64,000 bases of DNA from Acidithiobacillus caldus ATCC 51756 (lineage in GTDB: Bacteria; Pseudomonadota; Gammaproteobacteria; Acidithiobacillales; Acidithiobacillaceae): contig NZ_CP005986.1 in assembly GCF_000175575.2 (NCBI RefSeq), forward strand, positions 124,001 through 188,000, read 5' to 3'. The notes beneath the pieces were generated by a model. The model was given only the letters and a program-made list of their open reading frames with translations, searched no databases and was not told where the DNA came from. The position numbers were made by a program, and so were the translations under genes. Below are positions 37,501 to 45,634 of this stretch, piece after piece. Numbering within the stretch: position 1 is the stretch's first letter; each line of letters opens with the position of its first letter.

Positions 37501-37926
37501 AGCGAACGCTGGCGCGAGGACAATAGCGAACACGAGCACTACTCCGATTCTGGCGGCAAGTCGGGCGGGCAAAAAGAGAAATTGGCCTACACGATTCTCG
37601 CCGCCAGTCTGGCCTACCAATTCGGCCTGGAATGGGGGGCGGTGCGCTCGCGCTCCTTCCGCTTCGTGGTCATTGATGAGGCGTTTGGGCGCGGCTCGGA
37701 TGAATCTGCCCAATACGGCCTAAAATTGTTTCGACAACTCAACCTGCAATTGTTGATCGTGACGCCGCTACAGAAAATCCACATCATCGAGCCCTTTGTA
37801 TCCAGCGTAGGGTTCGTGCACAACGAAGGCGGTCGAGCCTCCAAATTGCGTAACCTGTCCATCGAAGCGTACCGGGCGCAGAAGGCCTCGATGCCAAGCA
37901 AATCGCAGCAGGCGCCTACGCCGTGA
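34534..37926 (+). CDS. jetC: Wadjet SMC-like ATPase JetC
   Basis: JetC is the MukB-like motor of Wadjet, expected to extrude DNA loops. The 1130-residue protein has Walker [13 protein letters not shown] (51-62). Long coiled-coil arms follow (about 310-560 and 680-960) around a hinge-like region. The ABC signature [15 protein letters not shown] is near 1005 and Walker [12 protein letters not shown] is near 1043. The ATG at 34534 overlaps the jetB stop; an upstream open stretch in this frame covers jetB and is not part of the gene. All catalytic motifs are intact. Confidence 0.93.
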   Translation: MSEAQSLGLDFVADDALSGFRLMRLSVFNWGTFDGRVWTLQLDGKNGLLTGDIGSGKSTLVDAITTLLVPAHRIAYNKAAGADSRERTLRSYVLGHYKSERNEVTGVAKPVSLRDEHSYSVILGVFYNAGYDQMVSLAQVFWMKEAQGQPARFFLGAERSLSIAEDFANFGTDIAALRRRLRGTGADLFDSFPPYAAWFRRRFGIENDQALELFHQTVSMKSVGNLTDFVRNHMLEPFEVASRIQALIGHFDDLNRAHQAVLKAQQQVELLTPLVADCKRHSELVKEVNHLRQCRDGLRAHFASLKLGLLDKRLDLLDEEWNKIDGQVRRLDGMREEQGRQVDELKQAINDNGGDRLERLAAEIHRKEQLRDARKAKDARYRELVAVLGESVPRDDAGFTAQRAQFKAWREDIQNRDADLQNTLTEHGVSLRQGKLEHERLTAEIESLKRRRSNIDDQQIQIRAALCAALGLEVDDMPFAGELIQVRDEERDWEGAAERLLRGFGLALLVPDAHYKAVAEWVDSSHLRGRLVYFHVRPRKTSDLPELHHDSLVRKLVIKPDSPHYDWLERELAHRFDVACCATQEQFRRETRAITRAGQIKDPTGRHEKDDRHAISDRSRYVLGWSNSAKIAALEAKRRQLESHLGELGSQIGKIDGERKELLSKLDALTRLEEFTSFEEIDWASVATDIAALEDERQKLAQASDVLSQLNERLQELQQALKGTEEELQSVRDRRAKVEQRRSDAQELRQQTALLVQDAAIDATLSTTLEAMRAEALGEHQLTVESCDNREQDVRAWLQARIDAEDRKLRHLTEKIIKTMVSFKEAFKLETAEMDASLEAAFEYENLLIQLNRDDLPRFVARFKELLNVNTINEIANFNAQLARERETIKERIAHINKSLGEIDYNPGRYIVLESQASPDAEIRDFQQDLRSCTEGAMTGSDDTQYSEAKFLQVKAIIDRFRGRDGLSEQDRRWTAKVTDVRNWFVFAASERWREDNSEHEHYSDSGGKSGGQKEKLAYTILAASLAYQFGLEWGAVRSRSFRFVVIDEAFGRGSDESAQYGLKLFRQLNLQLLIVTPLQKIHIIEPFVSSVGFVHNEGGRASKLRNLSIEAYRAQKASMPSKSQQAPTP

Positions 37927-39116
37927 CTTGGACTGGCCCAAAAGAATTGAAAGCGCAGTTGGTGCGGCTTTGGGAGCGCGGTGAACTGCTGCGAGATACT
38001 GTGACAGGCCAGACGCGTTTTCCTTTGCGCATGTCTCTCAGGTCCCCAACCTCTGCGGACATTACAAATCGTTTTGATGAAGTTCGCCAATGGGCCGCCG
38101 AATTGGACGCGACGAATGCAGTGCGCGTGGAGTGGCAGGAGCGCAAGCACCGCGTCCAGGGCGCGCAAAAGCTGCCAACTTGCGTGTGGGTCGAGACGAT
38201 TGAGGATGCGTTGACCTGGTTAGGCAAACGCAAAGATTGGGAACGCTTTTCCGCCCTGATTTCCGCCACCCGACAAACGCACCCAGTCTTGCTGCCCTGG
38301 CTAGAGAAGCACCCACTGCAGGCATTGGCGCTATCCGAAGAATGGTCACGATTACTTGCTGTAGTAACATGGCTTGCCGAGCATCCGCGTCCCGGCATTT
38401 ACTTGCGGCAAGTGGATTTGCCAGGCATTCACAGCAAATTCATCGAAACCCATCGCGGTGTACTGACCGAATTACTGGATCTGGCCTTGCCTGTCGCTGC
38501 GGTGGAGACCAGCAAATCCGGTCTGCGTCAGTTTCCAGCCCGTTACGGATTTTTGGAAAAACCGATCCGTATTCGCTTCCGCGTACTTGATCCGTCGATT
38601 CATGTCGTACCCGGCTCAGCATCCCCCGACATAACTCTGGATGCCGATAGCTTCAGTCGCTTGGCGCTCGACGTGCAGCGTGTATTCATCACCGAGAACG
38701 AAACCAACTTCCTGGCCTTTCCGCAGGTAGCGAATGCCATCGTGATTTTTGGTGCTGGTTATGGTTGGGATGCACTTGCCCGCAGTCATTGGCTCAAAAG
38801 CAGTGCCATGTATTATTGGGGTGATATCGATACGCACGGTTTTGGCATTCTGGATCAGCTTCGCGGCCACTTTGACCACGTGGTTTCGTTCTTGATGGAT
38901 AGAGCCACGCTCCATGCGCACGCGGTTTTTTGGGGCAGTGAGGACAAACCCCTCCGAGTGGACTTGCACCGACTCACGATCGAGGAGAGAGCCCTCTACG
39001 ACGACCTGCGCAATAACCGCATTCGCCCCGGACTACGGCTCGAGCAAGAGCACATCGGCTTTCACTGGCTCGCCCACCGCCTTCATGTCCCTGATAGCAC
39101 GTGCACATCCAATTGA
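37923..39116 (+). CDS. jetD: Wadjet nuclease JetD (DUF3322/DUF2220, Toprim-like)
   Basis: JetD is the topoisomerase VI A/Toprim-related nuclease that cuts the plasmid. The 397-residue product starts with a GTG at 37923 that overlaps the jetC stop (GTGA). The N-terminal DUF3322-like domain is followed by DUF2220 with [12 protein letters not shown] near residue 256 (metal-binding Glu) and [13 protein letters not shown] near 297 (Asp-x-Asp). The C-terminus carries [16 protein letters not shown]. The gene is intact even though jetB is broken. Confidence 0.92.
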   Translation: MTWTGPKELKAQLVRLWERGELLRDTVTGQTRFPLRMSLRSPTSADITNRFDEVRQWAAELDATNAVRVEWQERKHRVQGAQKLPTCVWVETIEDALTWLGKRKDWERFSALISATRQTHPVLLPWLEKHPLQALALSEEWSRLLAVVTWLAEHPRPGIYLRQVDLPGIHSKFIETHRGVLTELLDLALPVAAVETSKSGLRQFPARYGFLEKPIRIRFRVLDPSIHVVPGSASPDITLDADSFSRLALDVQRVFITENETNFLAFPQVANAIVIFGAGYGWDALARSHWLKSSAMYYWGDIDTHGFGILDQLRGHFDHVVSFLMDRATLHAHAVFWGSEDKPLRVDLHRLTIEERALYDDLRNNRIRPGLRLEQEHIGFHWLAHRLHVPDSTCTSN

Positions 39117-39122
39117 GCTGCC

Positions 39123-39151
39123 TTGCCGTAAGACCAAAATAAGACTATATT
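39123..39151 (+). promoter_or_regulatory. Sigma70-type promoter of the toxin-antitoxin pair
   Basis: TTGCCG (39123-39128) and TATATT (39146-39151) are spaced by 17 bases and lie 27 bases before the antitoxin start. The segment is clearly A+T-richer than its surroundings. TA antitoxins of this type usually repress such a promoter. Confidence 0.6.
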
Positions 39152-39178
39152 TGATCTCATCGAGTCGGGAGCACAGCT

Positions 39179-39442
39179 ATGCGCTACTCATCACAAGTCA
39201 AGCCGATCAGCTATCTCAAAGCCAACGCAGCCGAGGTGCTGACGCGCCTCGCGGAGCAGCGTGAACCGATGGTCATCACCCAAAACGGCGAAGCCAAGGC
39301 GGTACTGCAGGACATCGCTTCGTTCGAGGAGACGCAAGAAACACTGGCCTTGCTAAAGATTCTCGCGTTGGGCAATCGGGATTTGGCCGCTGGCAAGGTC
39401 AAGCCTGTCTCTGACGTCGTTGCCCGCTTGCGGGCCAAGTGA
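39179..39442 (+). CDS. Antitoxin, YefM/Phd family
   Basis: The 87-residue protein has the Phd/YefM N-terminal fold (VKPISYLKANAAEVLTRLAE, QREPMVITQNGEAKAVLQDI) and a C-terminal helical tail (LLKILALGNRDLAAGKV) that would bind the toxin. It likely neutralises the RelE/ParE-type toxin encoded next and represses its own promoter. The stop overlaps the GTG of the toxin by four bases. It lies directly behind the Wadjet operon. Confidence 0.9.
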   Translation: MRYSSQVKPISYLKANAAEVLTRLAEQREPMVITQNGEAKAVLQDIASFEETQETLALLKILALGNRDLAAGKVKPVSDVVARLRAK

Positions 39443-39795
39443 ACTCCACTCCGATGGCAGGCACGCCTGCCAAGTTTGAGGTCTTGCTCACCGAGGGTAC
39501 GGAGCAGGACTTGGAGGCCATCCACGATTACCTCTGCGAATTCGACTGCATCGCCAACGCCACCCATGTGTTGGATGAGTTGATGTCCGTTGGGGAGAGT
39601 CTGTCGAAATTCCCGGAACGCGGTAGCTATCCGAAGGAACTGGTCGGCCTTGGGATCAAAGAATACCGCCAGATCTTCCTTAAACCCTATCGCGTGATCT
39701 ACCGTGTCACAGGCAGCCAAGTCATTATTTACCTGATTGCGGACGGACGCCGCGACCTGCAATCCATACTCGCTCGTCGCCTGTTAGGTGCTTGA
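39439..39795 (+). CDS. RelE/ParE-family toxin
   Basis: The 118-residue product has the family pattern TEQDLEAIHDYLCEFD, LMSVGESLSKFPERGSYPKE and LGIKEYRQIFLKPYRVIYRV, ending in YLIADGRRDLQSILARRLL. Toxins of this fold either cleave mRNA at the ribosome or poison gyrase; the sequence does not settle which. It starts with a GTG at 39439, with an alternative ATG at 39454. It is coupled to the antitoxin by overlap. Confidence 0.9.
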   Translation: MNSTPMAGTPAKFEVLLTEGTEQDLEAIHDYLCEFDCIANATHVLDELMSVGESLSKFPERGSYPKELVGLGIKEYRQIFLKPYRVIYRVTGSQVIIYLIADGRRDLQSILARRLLGA

Positions 39796-40148
39796 CGTGC
39801 AGCAACCCGCGCCAGCGCTCATCAGCTCGGGAGGCCGGCGGGACGCGCGCCTGCGCGCCAGACCCCGTCTGTATTGGGCGATGGCCCTAGCGAGCGCCGC
39901 CGAATTGGCCGGATCGCTGGTCAGCTGCAGAGTTACCATGATGCAGTCGCCGCTCTGAGCGACATGACGACCACATCGCCCTTGGCAGCGCGGCGGCTGA
40001 TGATTGTAAAAACTGCCTCGCCCGCACGAGTTGCGCTGCTCGTATCGAACCTACCTACTTTTCGCCGATCTCTACCCCATCACGAGGACGCCGCCGCACA
40101 CACTCTATTGACAGCACCGGCGCTTGGGGCTTAAATGGCAACCCTCAC
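39796..40148. other. Gene-free stretch between the toxin gene and tRNA-Met
   Basis: No supported gene was found; short open frames here lack ribosome-binding sites and recognisable domains. The stretch separates the Wadjet/TA block from the tRNA that marks the start of the par-tra block. Confidence 0.5.
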
Positions 40149-40225
40149 GGCGCTTTAGCTCAGTCGGTTAGAGCAGCGGAATCATAATCCGCGTGTCCGG
40201 GGTTCGAGTCCCTGAAGCGCCACCA
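40149..40225 (+). tRNA. tRNA-Met (CAU)
   Basis: The 77-base cloverleaf has acceptor GGCGCTT/AAGCGCC, a D-arm TAGCTCAGTCGGTTAGAGC, an anticodon stem GCGGA/TCCGC with loop ATCATAA (anticodon CAT), a T-arm with GGTTCGAGTCC, and an encoded ACCA end. The anticodon arm sequence is that of elongator tRNA-Met rather than tRNA-Ile2. It lies at the boundary with the reverse-strand par-tra operon, a classical integration target. Confidence 0.95.
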
Positions 40226-40233
40226 ATAAAAAC

Positions 40234-40252
40234 AAAAAGTTAAGAACTTTTT
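40234..40252 (+). terminator. Terminator after tRNA-Met
   Basis: AAAAAGTT and AACTTTTT (40234-40241 and 40245-40252) form a hairpin with a 3-base loop directly behind the tRNA. The stem is A/U-only except for one G:C pair, so it is weaker than usual, but the position is right. Confidence 0.6.
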
Positions 40253-40286
40253 CCCACCCATCCAAATCGACTTCCGTGCAATTTGT

Positions 40287-40345
40287 GTGCAAATCGGCTC
40301 GAAAGGCACCTGCTTTCCCGCAGACCCGTGAAGCCCGATTTGCAC
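40287..40345. repeat. 11-bp inverted repeat at the par side of the tRNA
   Basis: GTGCAAATCGG (40287-40297) and CCGATTTGCAC (40335-40345) are exact inverted repeats separated by 37 bases. They lie between the tRNA and the parB stop. They could be a partition, recombinase or att-flanking site. No function can be assigned from sequence alone. Confidence 0.5.
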
Positions 40346-40354
40346 AGCGGTTGC

Positions 40355-41662
40355 TCACGACAGGGCCCTGCCCAAGGCATCCAGCAGGGTGTCCCGATCC
40401 AGATCCAGAGGGCGGGCCAGGCCCGCTTTCTCAAAGATCAAGGCGATCAGCTCGCCTGGTAGCTCGATCGTGATGGAGTCACTCCGACCGCGACTGGCCT
40501 GTTCCACTGCCGTGTAGGGGCTGGCTACGGGATCCGAAGCATCCTGCCGCTCAAATCTGGGTTGATCGATCTCTGGCTCCAACCGATCCGTCTCCGGGTT
40601 CCAGTGCTCCGGAGCGTCCTCAAAGCCTCCGGCGTTGCCGGAATCTTCCACTGCATTCTGCTCGTGGTTCCGGAAACTGGTCGGAGTTTCGGTTTCTGCT
40701 TGGGGCTCTTTTTTCCGCTCGTCAGTGCCTGAACGGTCCACGGTGCTCGCCAGGGCATCGGCAAGGCTCATGCCGCCCTGCACCCGTGCCAGTGCCGCCG
40801 CCTTTTCGGGATCGGCTTGCCAGGACTGGAGTATCCGCAGATCGTCCAGAGAGAGCCCCCGCCTCTGGAGACCCAGACCGGACTCCAGATCGTAACGGCT
40901 GGCTTCTTCGTCCACCAATGAACGCGAATAAGGCTCGCCTTGGGCAATCCGCACGCGCACCGCCTCCAGGATGGCTTGCCGCCCATCGGCAAGCCAAGGC
41001 TTCATGCGCATCAAGTCGGCTTGCCCAATCTCTTCCAGGGGTACACCGATTCGATTGGAGACTTCCTGAGCCTCTGGGCTGGCAACATTCAGTATTTGGA
41101 GAACCCATGTCCGCGATTTTCCCAAGCGCCGAGCTAGTTCACTCACGGAAATCTTCGTCTCGTCCAGTAGCTTTTGCAGTGCCCTGGCCGTATCCAGGGG
41201 GGTCATATCTGCCCGCGCCAGATTCTCCACCATCTGCATTTCCAGCCGGTCGTGTTCCGACTCGGGAGTCACCAGCACTGCCGGAATCCGTGCCAGGTCA
41301 TACCCTTTGCGCCGACAGGGCTCCCCCGTTTGCAGGGCGATTTTTGCGGCACGCCAACGCCGCTCGCCGCTGACTATGCGGTAACGGCCACCGCCCAGAG
41401 AGCGCACGGTAATGGGCTGGATAATGCCGTGCGCCAAGATGCTGCCCGCCAATTCTTCCAGCCCGTGCGGGTCATCACCGTCCGACATACCGGAGATGCG
41501 CCGGGGCTGATCCGGGTCCGGTTCGATGGCATCCAGCGGCAAAAATTGGTAGGCCGATTGGGGTGTGTCCGCAGGCTTTTTGGCGACGGCGGCCTCCAGA
41601 TCCTGGAATGCCCGCCTGGTGACATTGTTCTGAATCGCCTTGCTGATATCCACCTTAGCCAT
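40355..41662 (-). CDS. parB: ParB-family partition/nucleoid-binding protein
   Basis: This 435-residue ParB/Spo0J-type protein binds parS sites and works with ParA in segregation. The N-terminal domain has IEPDPDQPRR, LAGSILAHGIIQPI and the CTPase motif SGERRWRAAK. Next comes MVENLARADMTPLDTARAL and a helix-turn-helix (ISVSELARRLGKSRTWVLQI). The C-terminal third is long, acidic and less conserved. It overlaps parA by 8 bases and is the last gene of the reverse-strand operon. Its occurrence at a tRNA boundary suggests maintenance of an integrated or circularising element. Confidence 0.92.
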   Translation of the reverse strand: MAKVDISKAIQNNVTRRAFQDLEAAVAKKPADTPQSAYQFLPLDAIEPDPDQPRRISGMSDGDDPHGLEELAGSILAHGIIQPITVRSLGGGRYRIVSGERRWRAAKIALQTGEPCRRKGYDLARIPAVLVTPESEHDRLEMQMVENLARADMTPLDTARALQKLLDETKISVSELARRLGKSRTWVLQILNVASPEAQEVSNRIGVPLEEIGQADLMRMKPWLADGRQAILEAVRVRIAQGEPYSRSLVDEEASRYDLESGLGLQRRGLSLDDLRILQSWQADPEKAAALARVQGGMSLADALASTVDRSGTDERKKEPQAETETPTSFRNHEQNAVEDSGNAGGFEDAPEHWNPETDRLEPEIDQPRFERQDASDPVASPYTAVEQASRGRSDSITIELPGELIALIFEKAGLARPLDLDRDTLLDALGRALS

Positions 41663-42434
41663 ATGCCTCCTCCTGAGTTTCTATATCGTCCACCACCAAA
41701 ACCTGCTCGATGAGTTTCTTGCAGACCGATGCCCACACCGCCACGGCCGGGTCGTTCCGGTCGTAATCCCAGACGGGCTTCCCGTCTTTCAGCGCGTTGG
41801 GAACGAGGGTTCGGGAAGTCAACTCCTCCGGCAGCATGTGCGGTCCAGCCGCAGCAGAGCGACGGAGCGTGTCAAGAATCGCTTCCTGATGCGTGGAGTT
41901 CTTGATGCGCTTGTTGACCACCAGCCGCAGGTCCAGACGAATCTCCTGGGCAATGTCCGTCCAGATTTGCAGCAGCCCGGCGAGCCCCTGGATCGCCTGA
42001 ATCTCCGGCTCCAGAGGAACCACCAGCAATCCGCCCTGTTGCATGGGAACCACCTGCCGCGCCCCCACAGCAGGCGGCGTGTCGAATACCACCAGGTCGT
42101 AATCGAGGGAGTGCAGCCGGTGTAGCGCCCTCTGCGTCTCTTCCTCGGGCTGCTTGTCGACCTCGGCGGCATACTCGTTGCCAGGCAGCACGTCAAAGGA
42201 CATGCGCGACGCCACGGGCCTTGGAACCGGCAACTCGTCATCCCACAGATCAAGCACCGTACCTGCTTCGTGCCGCGCTCTCCCGGTAGCCAGAAAGGTC
42301 GCGTTTCTTTGGCCGTCCAGATCGACCAGCAGAGTCCGTGCGCCCTTGGCCCGCGCCGCGTATTCGGCGATGTGCAGGGACAGGGCGGTTTTTCCAACTC
42401 CGCCCTTCTGGTTCGTTACCGTAATGAACTTCAT
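41655..42434 (-). CDS. parA: ParA-family ATPase
   Basis: The 259-residue P-loop ATPase has a deviant Walker A (KGGVGKT at residues 10-16), LLVDLDGQRNATFLA, and Walker B-type LVVFDTPPAVG. The ATG at 42434 has GGGAG upstream; a longer open stretch upstream overlaps the RHH gene in another frame and is excluded. It lacks an N-terminal DNA-binding extension, as in the short type of plasmid ParA. It overlaps both neighbours, so it is translationally coupled. Confidence 0.92.
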   Translation of the reverse strand: MKFITVTNQKGGVGKTALSLHIAEYAARAKGARTLLVDLDGQRNATFLATGRARHEAGTVLDLWDDELPVPRPVASRMSFDVLPGNEYAAEVDKQPEEETQRALHRLHSLDYDLVVFDTPPAVGARQVVPMQQGGLLVVPLEPEIQAIQGLAGLLQIWTDIAQEIRLDLRLVVNKRIKNSTHQEAILDTLRRSAAAGPHMLPEELTSRTLVPNALKDGKPVWDYDRNDPAVAVWASVCKKLIEQVLVVDDIETQEEAYG

Positions 42435-42955
42435 GAGGAATCTCCCTTGTTCGCAAGAGCTTTCGCTCGCCGTTCCCGTTCGTAGGCGGGTGGGTACTGG
42501 TACCAGGCCCACCAGTAGAGCATCGTGTAGTAGAGGCTCGACACGCTGATCTTCTCTTTCGCCGCCAAGGCCTCCAGCCGTATGGCGGTCTCGTACCGGA
42601 CGCGCACGTTGACCTGCGTCCAGCCGGTGACGGTTTTGCTGCCCACCTCCGAAAGCCGGGTGGTCAGGCCCCTGGTAGGCCGCCAGCGCAGGCCATATTT
42701 CCACGGCGCTTCGGTGAGGAACCGCTCCGCGCAGTCCTGATACATGGACTTGAGCGTCTTTCCCAGGGCGAAGGCCAGCGCCTTGGTGTACAGGTGCATC
42801 TTCACGGGCAGGCGGGTGGAGACTTCGGCGTATCGGCTGCCCCTTTCCTGTAAGACACGCATGGGCTTCGACTCCATTGTTGTTGACGTTCCTAGGGTAG
42901 GGCCAAAGCCCGATTGCTCAGCCGGATGCCCCCGCAGGTTTTGGGAAAGCCGCAT
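42431..42955 (-). CDS. Ribbon-helix-helix-type protein between parA and traF
   Basis: The 174-residue product is basic in its N-terminal part and ends in a likely RHH module: strand VNVRVRYE, helix TAIRLEALAAKEK, helix VSSLYYTMLYWWAWY. The ATG at 42955 overlaps the traF stop; a shorter form from an internal ATG near 42878 (MESKPMRVL) is possible. Its place next to parAB suggests a partition or transfer-gene regulator, as ParG/TraY-like proteins are. The family is not recognised further. Confidence 0.6.
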   Translation of the reverse strand: MRLSQNLRGHPAEQSGFGPTLGTSTTMESKPMRVLQERGSRYAEVSTRLPVKMHLYTKALAFALGKTLKSMYQDCAERFLTEAPWKYGLRWRPTRGLTTRLSEVGSKTVTGWTQVNVRVRYETAIRLEALAAKEKISVSSLYYTMLYWWAWYQYPPAYERERRAKALANKGDSS

Positions 42956-43542
42956 CAATCCCCCTTCCGAAGCCAGTATTGGCTACCGGGGAGGATCCAG
43001 TACGGATGTGCCGCTTGCAGGATATGCCCTTGAGACGCCGGCCCGTAATAGCTGGAGTCAAAGGCGTAGTTCCCCGGTGCGTAGAGCCAGACCTGGCCGT
43101 TTTTGAGGTGGTAGGTGCCGAAGGGGTAATGCAGGATCGCATCCCGCCCGCCTGGGGTGCGCCGGTCCACGTGCGAGTTCGGCAGGTAGCGGCCATCCAC
43201 CCAGACCCCCTGACGGGAGAGCGTGACCGTCTGGCCGGGTAGTGCCCCGACCTGCTTGATCCAAGGCTGATTCTCGGGAAACCAATGGTCCCGGAGGCCT
43301 TCGGCAACCGCAGGGTGGGTGATGGGATCGGGAAGCTCCACTTCCACCAGCTCTCCATCGTGCAGCGGATAGGGGTTGCCGATGAGTTGGTAGAGACCCA
43401 ACGGCTCGCAGGTCGACAGGTTCAGGACCAGATGCTCCCGTTGCATCCAGATCCCCACGCCAGCGAGCAGGCACAGCAGACCAACGATTGCCCAGAACAG
43501 CCACCAAAGCAGTCGCTTTGCCCAGACGTACCAGCACTTCAC
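42955..43542 (-). CDS. traF: Conjugal transfer peptidase TraF (S26 signal-peptidase family)
   Basis: The 195-residue protein has an N-terminal membrane anchor (LLWWLFWAIVGLLCLLAGVG), the S26 Ser motif NLSTCEPLGLYQL near residues 41-53 and the Lys motif IKQVGALPGQTV near 95-106. A C-terminal YAFDSSYYGP segment follows. TraF of IncP- and Ti-type systems processes and cyclises conjugative pilin. In those systems traF neighbours traB, which is also in this operon. All active-site residues appear present. Confidence 0.88.
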   Translation of the reverse strand: MKCWYVWAKRLLWWLFWAIVGLLCLLAGVGIWMQREHLVLNLSTCEPLGLYQLIGNPYPLHDGELVEVELPDPITHPAVAEGLRDHWFPENQPWIKQVGALPGQTVTLSRQGVWVDGRYLPNSHVDRRTPGGRDAILHYPFGTYHLKNGQVWLYAPGNYAFDSSYYGPASQGHILQAAHPYWILPGSQYWLRKGD

Positions 43543-43829
43543 TGGTTGCTCCAGTGTCGGTTGCAGGGACGAAGGCTACGGGCCGAAATGCAGGCGTTGG
43601 CGGCATGCTGCGCCCGATATTTCGAGAGCATCCGCTCCGAGCGTTCGCTCAAATAATCCGGCCCACGCTCTGCGATGACGGCGCGTTCCACGGCGGCTGC
43701 TGGGATGCCAAAGCGCAACAATGCCCGTTTCAGGACTTTTCGCTTGGGCATGTCGGTGCGGTCGAGTACCCAACAGGCCCAACGCACCGCTTCCTGTATG
43801 GCCGTGGTTTCTGTGCGGTTCATGTTCAT
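43539..43829 (-). CDS. Small unknown protein of the tra-par operon (96 aa)
   Basis: The product is helical and basic (AVRWACWVLDRTDMPKRKVL; ERAVIAERGPDYLSERSER), with no signal or membrane segment. It overlaps traF by four bases and abuts the next upstream gene, so it is clearly part of the operon. No family is recognised. A double start (MNMN) is present. Confidence 0.6.
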   Translation of the reverse strand: MNMNRTETTAIQEAVRWACWVLDRTDMPKRKVLKRALLRFGIPAAAVERAVIAERGPDYLSERSERMLSKYRAQHAANACISARSLRPCNRHWSNQ

Positions 43830-44054
43830 TTACTGCAGCGTAATTGCTATACAGTTGTCTGGGTTGCCATCATCAACCCAAATAAAATCCGTTTTGACCG
43901 ATTCAACATCATCTACCGCGCCCATTTCCTTCAAAGTAAAAAGCGCTTTTCGTGAGAGACGATGCCATTCAATAAGATCGGGTAACATCCTCTGCAAGGT
44001 CTCTTCATCCAGTCGTAAAAAGTCTCTTACCTCATTGAAACATTGTTCTTTCAT
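43830..44054 (-). CDS. Small unknown acidic protein of the tra-par operon (74 aa)
   Basis: A short acidic helical protein (NEVRDFLRLDEETLQRMLPD) ending in a hydrophilic strand segment (FIWVDDGNPDNCIAITL). It overlaps its upstream neighbour by four bases. Local G+C is lower than that of the flanking genes. No domain is recognised. Confidence 0.55.
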   Translation of the reverse strand: MKEQCFNEVRDFLRLDEETLQRMLPDLIEWHRLSRKALFTLKEMGAVDDVESVKTDFIWVDDGNPDNCIAITLQ

Positions 44055-44329
44055 GAATAATTTCCCTTGTCTCGTAGACGGTCACGGATCTCCCGCATCT
44101 TTCTGCCATGGCGATCCAGAATCCAGGCCATGGGAACAAAGAACAGCCGGAACGGGAGAAAAAACAGGATTTCGAGATGCGTGGCGGCCCAGAGCAGTCC
44201 CTCCGCCATCTTGCGGGGGGCGGGACGCTCGAAGTACCGAATCAGTGCAGCATCCCACTTTCGGAATAGCGCTTTAGCTTTCATGCACAGGGTATAGACC
44301 GAGCGGGCCCGAGATAGCGCAGCCATCAC
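44051..44329 (-). CDS. Small membrane protein of the tra-par operon (92 aa)
   Basis: A basic N-terminal half is followed by a hydrophobic segment (LEILFFLPFRLFFVPMAWIL, residues 52-71) and a charged tail (HGRKMREIRDRLRDK). It starts ATGATG overlapping the traB stop. It is probably an inner-membrane protein accompanying TraB; no named family is recognised. Confidence 0.55.
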   Translation of the reverse strand: MMAALSRARSVYTLCMKAKALFRKWDAALIRYFERPAPRKMAEGLLWAATHLEILFFLPFRLFFVPMAWILDRHGRKMREIRDRLRDKGNYS

Positions 44330-45525
44330 TGGTTCACCGCGAAGAGCACCGGAACCCCGAGAAAAGTCCCCCAGGCCTTGGCGGAAGCTCGCTGAATCGC
44401 AGGGATGTCAGTGCCCCTGGCCCACCAGTCGTTCGCCGGAGCCAGCAGAACCTGTGGGCGGTGGAGTGCCAGATTCAGCGCAGGCCACATCAGCAGTTGT
44501 TCGTAACAGATCAGATACCCTACCCGCAGGCTCCCAACCCGGGTCATTTCCGGCCTCTGGGAAAAGGGGGCCATGCGAAAACTTCCTACGGGTGTCCAGG
44601 GGTGCCACATGGAGAATGGGACGGGAATAGTATCGGGAAGCACCCGAGTCCGCCCGTCGTGGATCTGCACGAGCGCGTCCACGTAGCCGCGACCATGGGG
44701 GACGAAGGTACCGACAAATACCGTCTGGCATGGATGATCGGCGGTCCAGTGCACCACCGGCCTCCAGATGTCCTCCGTCCCGACCAGCCAGAGTCCAGCT
44801 ACGGTCTCCGGCAGCAGAACTATATGGACACCCTTGTGCAGCAATGCCATGGTGCTTCGCTCCAGTCGCATCGAAGCCTCGACGTAGGACAGCGGCGAAT
44901 CGAGATGCCCCAGGCGGGTATTCACCCCAACCCAACTGGCAGGAGCAGGATGGCGCGCGGCCAGCACAAGCGATCCCGCCCCCAAGGCGGCGGCCGTGCC
45001 GACACCAATCACCAGCCCGGCCAATGCCGCTTTTCTGCCCAAGGCTGCCAATGCGATACCGAGCAACACCAGCATCACGCCCGTCCATCCCTCCGAGATG
45101 GCCCCCAGCCAGGGAGAGGTCCATCCAATGATCCCCAGTGGGGGAAGGATGGTGGAGATGGCCGACAGCAAAGCCGTGGTCACCACTCCGGCGCAGGGTG
45201 CCCCGATCAGTGATCGGGACTTACGAAAGATTGGGCTGTAGAAGAAATAGGGGAGAGCAAAGATCAGCGACGATCCGGTCCAGAAGGCCAAGCCCAGAAG
45301 CAAACCGGCAGACGGAAAGAATACCGCCGTTCCGTGAATGAGCCCCCAGGTGGTTGCCAGGTGATAACCGAGCATTAGCAGGAACGGTCCCGCCCAGCCA
45401 CGGAAGGCAACGGATGGGATTGCCACCAAGGCCGCAGGAGCAAGCCAAATGGCGTGAGGCCAGGAGAGCCAGCCGATGGCCGCGCCGATCAGAAATGGAG
45501 TCAGGAGATGGATTGCTTGCTTCAT
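44326..45525 (-). CDS. traB: Conjugal transfer protein TraB (Lnt/nitrilase-like)
   Basis: The 399-residue protein has about six N-terminal membrane segments followed by a carbon-nitrogen hydrolase domain. The domain has a Glu in IVLLPETVAGLW, a central FVGTFVPHGRGYVDALV and the Cys motif GYLICYEQLLMWP. It ends with PANDWWARGTDIPAIQ. TraB of Ti/IncP-type conjugation is an apolipoprotein N-acyltransferase relative that assists transfer. It is the first gene of the operon. Its start codon coincides with the TGTCGG end of the neighbouring transposon, so the native N-terminus may have been altered. Confidence 0.85.
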   Translation of the reverse strand: MKQAIHLLTPFLIGAAIGWLSWPHAIWLAPAALVAIPSVAFRGWAGPFLLMLGYHLATTWGLIHGTAVFFPSAGLLLGLAFWTGSSLIFALPYFFYSPIFRKSRSLIGAPCAGVVTTALLSAISTILPPLGIIGWTSPWLGAISEGWTGVMLVLLGIALAALGRKAALAGLVIGVGTAAALGAGSLVLAARHPAPASWVGVNTRLGHLDSPLSYVEASMRLERSTMALLHKGVHIVLLPETVAGLWLVGTEDIWRPVVHWTADHPCQTVFVGTFVPHGRGYVDALVQIHDGRTRVLPDTIPVPFSMWHPWTPVGSFRMAPFSQRPEMTRVGSLRVGYLICYEQLLMWPALNLALHRPQVLLAPANDWWARGTDIPAIQRASAKAWGTFLGVPVLFAVNQ

Positions 45526-45533
45526 GTCGGGGT

Positions 45534-45570
45534 GTTACGTCCCGCGATAATTTCGGCGTAACGTCCCGCG
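45534..45570. repeat. Tandem 13-bp repeats at the transposon/traB boundary
   Basis: GTTACGTCCCGCG (45534-45546) and GTAACGTCCCGCG (45558-45570) repeat with 24-bp spacing. A weaker GCGTCCCACGCG follows at 45595. They fit transposase-binding sites at a transposon end, or operators of the traB operon. Confidence 0.65.
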
Positions 45571-45634
45571 CTATTTGAGGGCGAACAAGCGGGTGCGTCC
45601 CACGCGGGTTTAGAAGATACGCGCACCCAGAAGA

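Noticed and set aside
40160-40345. 61-codon reverse-strand frame through tRNA-Met (ends in a RDSNPGH-type sequence)
   Set aside because: It reads through the antisense of the tRNA gene; this is a common false gene call next to tRNAs.
41655-42704. 349-residue version of ParA
   Set aside because: The added N-terminus overlaps the RHH gene out of frame; MKFITVTNQKGGVGKT at 42434 is the standard ParA start with a ribosome-binding site.
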